DNA of 64,000 nucleotides, taken from the NCBI RefSeq assembly GCF_015222005.1, contig NZ_JADFFL010000004.1, positions 62,001 through 126,000 of the forward strand, read 5' to 3'. Each line of letters opens with the position of its first letter. Within the stretch, counting starts at the first letter, position 1. This document shows, piece by piece, positions 62,579-64,000 of this stretch. The DNA is from Mucilaginibacter myungsuensis. GTDB taxonomy: Bacteria > Bacteroidota > Bacteroidia > Sphingobacteriales > Sphingobacteriaceae. Below the pieces are notes generated by a model. It saw nothing but the letters and a program-made list of their open reading frames with translations, did not search any database and was not told the origin of the DNA. Both the position numbers and the translations under genes were made by a program.

Positions 62579-62995
62579 ATGGAAAAAGTGTATCATTTGG
62601 GTAAAGGCCGACTGGTGTTCATCAGCTTGTTTTTAATGTTCGCGCTGATCACAGCCGGCCGCGGGTTTTACCTGTACAAAACCCTGAATGACCCGATGTG
62701 GATCCTGCCCGGCATAGTACCGCTGGTGATCGCCTGTATCGTTTTCCCTTTATTGCTGACCACCAAACTCACCATTACTACCTGGAGTATTACTCGCATA
62801 GGTTTATTGGGCACCAAAGAAATGCTGATCAGCGACATTGCCGGTTACCGTCTGCGCCACATCCCGCGTACCCGCCGTATGATGCTGGTGTTTGTATCAC
62901 GTAACGGCGATACCATGAATGTGCGCTATTTTCAGTTAGATGAGGGTGATGAGATATTGCGCTGGGCCGAGGAGCGGTTTGCGAGGTTGGACTAA
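62579..62995 (+). CDS. membrane protein with PH-like domain, paralogue of next gene
   Basis: 138 residues from ATG 62579. Two N-terminal helices (about 14-30 and 40-58) are followed by a compact beta-rich part (TTKLTITTWSITRIGLLGTKE, then ISDIAGYRLRHIPRT, RMMLVFVSRNGDTMNVRYFQL) and a C-terminal amphipathic helix. This is the bPH-like layout. Its unnamed neighbour shows the same segments in the same order. Function unknown. Confidence 0.65.
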   Translation: MEKVYHLGKGRLVFISLFLMFALITAGRGFYLYKTLNDPMWILPGIVPLVIACIVFPLLLTTKLTITTWSITRIGLLGTKEMLISDIAGYRLRHIPRTRRMMLVFVSRNGDTMNVRYFQLDEGDEILRWAEERFARLD

Positions 62996-63015
62996 AATTT
63001 TAGAGACTTATCACA

Positions 63016-64000
63016 ATGCAACAAGAAATTACCTATGGTAGGCTGACTAAGATAGCTGGATACATATTTGGCTTACTATTCGCCGGGGGCGGATGTTATT
63101 TTTTTAATGTAGCAGCGACAGGCAAAGATTCGGGTTTAAATATTGGAATTGGTATACTTATTTTAGCGTTAGGTGTGTATATGGTCTTGAATACATATCG
63201 GAAAAAAGTTATAATTGCTAATGACCATCTTACCTATCGCGGAACGTTCAACACCAAAACGATTTTATTCAAAGAAATTAAGGGTTATCGAATAGAAAAG
63301 AACACATTGGTAATCGAATCCAAAGACAAGTTGCGAATCGCAATAACAGATCATGTTTACCTGACCGACGATTACAAGATCTTAAATACCGTTCGACGTT
63401 ATGGTGTCGACCTTGATAGAAAAGCTCATAATGACGAGCTAAAAGAGATCTTAGACGACAACGAAAATGGCTTCACACGCGCCGAGCGCAAACAATCATT
63501 AAACAAAGCAAAAAAGATCGCTTCATATACGAACTATATTGGGATAGCGATCGGTATTTGGGCGGGGTTTTATCCTAACCCTTATAACATCGCTATATGC
63601 GTGGCTTTGATATTTCCGGTTGTCGCCTTATTTGTATTGAGCAGATATAAAAATATCATTTCCCCAGTCGATACGGGAGGAGCAAGACCAGCGATAAGTT
63701 GGGCAATGCTCGCTCCATCCTTTGGATTGATGATCCGGTCATTTAAAGACTATGATCTTCTTAACGAATGGGAAGTCCTCTTGCCTGCTTGTTGCGCTTT
63801 TGCTATATCTTGTCTTGCATTTTATCTTGCCCTGCCTAAAAAAGAAGCTAACAAATATGACTGGCTTTGGGTCAGTTTATTTGCTATTCCATATTGCTAT
63901 GCCGCAACCATTCATTTAAACTGCATGGCTGATAATTCCCCTCCACTCAAATTCAACACCAGTGTTCAAAACAAATACACCAGCAAAAGCAAAGGCAATA
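63016..64000 (+). CDS. membrane protein with PH-like domain, partial at right edge
   Basis: At least 328 codons from ATG 63016, running off the window. Residues 1-130 parallel the previous protein (two helices, then RKKVIIANDHLTYRGTF and FKEIKGYRIEKN). Residues about 160-280 add at least four more membrane helices (YTNYIGIAIGIWAGFY, ICVALIFPVVALFVL, LPACCAFAISCLAFYLALP and WVSLFAIPYCYAA). The end is not in the window. Function unknown. Confidence 0.65.
   Translation, partial: MQQEITYGRLTKIAGYIFGLLFAGGGCYFFNVAATGKDSGLNIGIGILILALGVYMVLNTYRKKVIIANDHLTYRGTFNTKTILFKEIKGYRIEKNTLVIESKDKLRIAITDHVYLTDDYKILNTVRRYGVDLDRKAHNDELKEILDDNENGFTRAERKQSLNKAKKIASYTNYIGIAIGIWAGFYPNPYNIAICVALIFPVVALFVLSRYKNIISPVDTGGARPAISWAMLAPSFGLMIRSFKDYDLLNEWEVLLPACCAFAISCLAFYLALPKKEANKYDWLWVSLFAIPYCYAATIHLNCMADNSPPLKFNTSVQNKYTSKSKGN

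Noticed and set aside
1..64000. tRNA, rRNA, CRISPR arrays or prophage
   Set aside because: I looked for cloverleaf-like sequences, repeated spacers and phage gene sets and saw none. A covariance-model search would be needed to exclude small RNAs.

Overview
The window looks like a chromosomal segment from a Bacteroidota bacterium, most likely family Sphingobacteriaceae (Mucilaginibacter/Pedobacter type). This is inferred from several things: the Bacteroidota promoter form (TTTG, about 19 bp, then TAnnTTTG) ahead of several genes, the lack of Shine-Dalgarno sites, and family content such as IspG of the long type, DUF4476, DUF4159, DUF3943, GH31/GH53 and the LytS/LytTR and LiaF pairing. I see no phage, plasmid, rRNA, tRNA, CRISPR array or intact insertion sequence.

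Layout. 1-3.7 kb: start of a Glu/Leu-type dehydrogenase, an ABC ATPase, and an ECF sigma / membrane-anchored regulator / outer-membrane barrel set. 4.4-15.5 kb: a tetrapyrrole region on the minus strand (hemA, hemC-hemD fusion, hemB, hemL, hemE, a HemJ-like oxidase) that runs from glutamyl-tRNA to coproporphyrinogen and has a two-component system inside it. 15.7-22.3 kb: small membrane proteins, an NAPE-PLD-like MBL hydrolase, a TonB-domain gene broken by a stop codon, ispG carrying two in-frame palindromic inserts, a lipoprotein and a DUF4476 protein. 22.5-33.8 kb: DUF4159, MoxR ATPase, DUF58, BatA-like, two large membrane proteins and a TldD/TldE pair. This is the best candidate for an uncharacterised system.

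34-44 kb: VOC and DoxX-like genes, a split and rearranged Ada alkylation response, UbiD-type decarboxylase, a PBP4-like DacB, an amino-acid permease and a membrane pyrophosphatase. 44-49 kb: a DUF1543/FAD protein pair, a frameshifted methyltransferase and a frameshifted cupin next to each other, and a secreted glycine-rich protein. 49.3-57.3 kb: carbohydrate genes, namely GH31, a DUF3943 outer-membrane protein, a DUF1080 / isomerase / Gfo-Idh operon and a divergent GH53 galactanase, with a 14-bp LacI-like palindrome between the last two transcripts. 57.3-64 kb: VOC protein, a SerB-SerA fusion lacking the NAD domain, an XRE regulator, a LiaF-like / LytS / LytTR signalling operon and two related PH-like membrane proteins.

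A recurring theme is dispersed palindromic elements of several families. They sit between genes, supply stop codons to convergent genes, extend the apparent hemB reading frame, and occur twice in frame inside ispG. All functions come from reading the translated sequence by eye; no database search was run.
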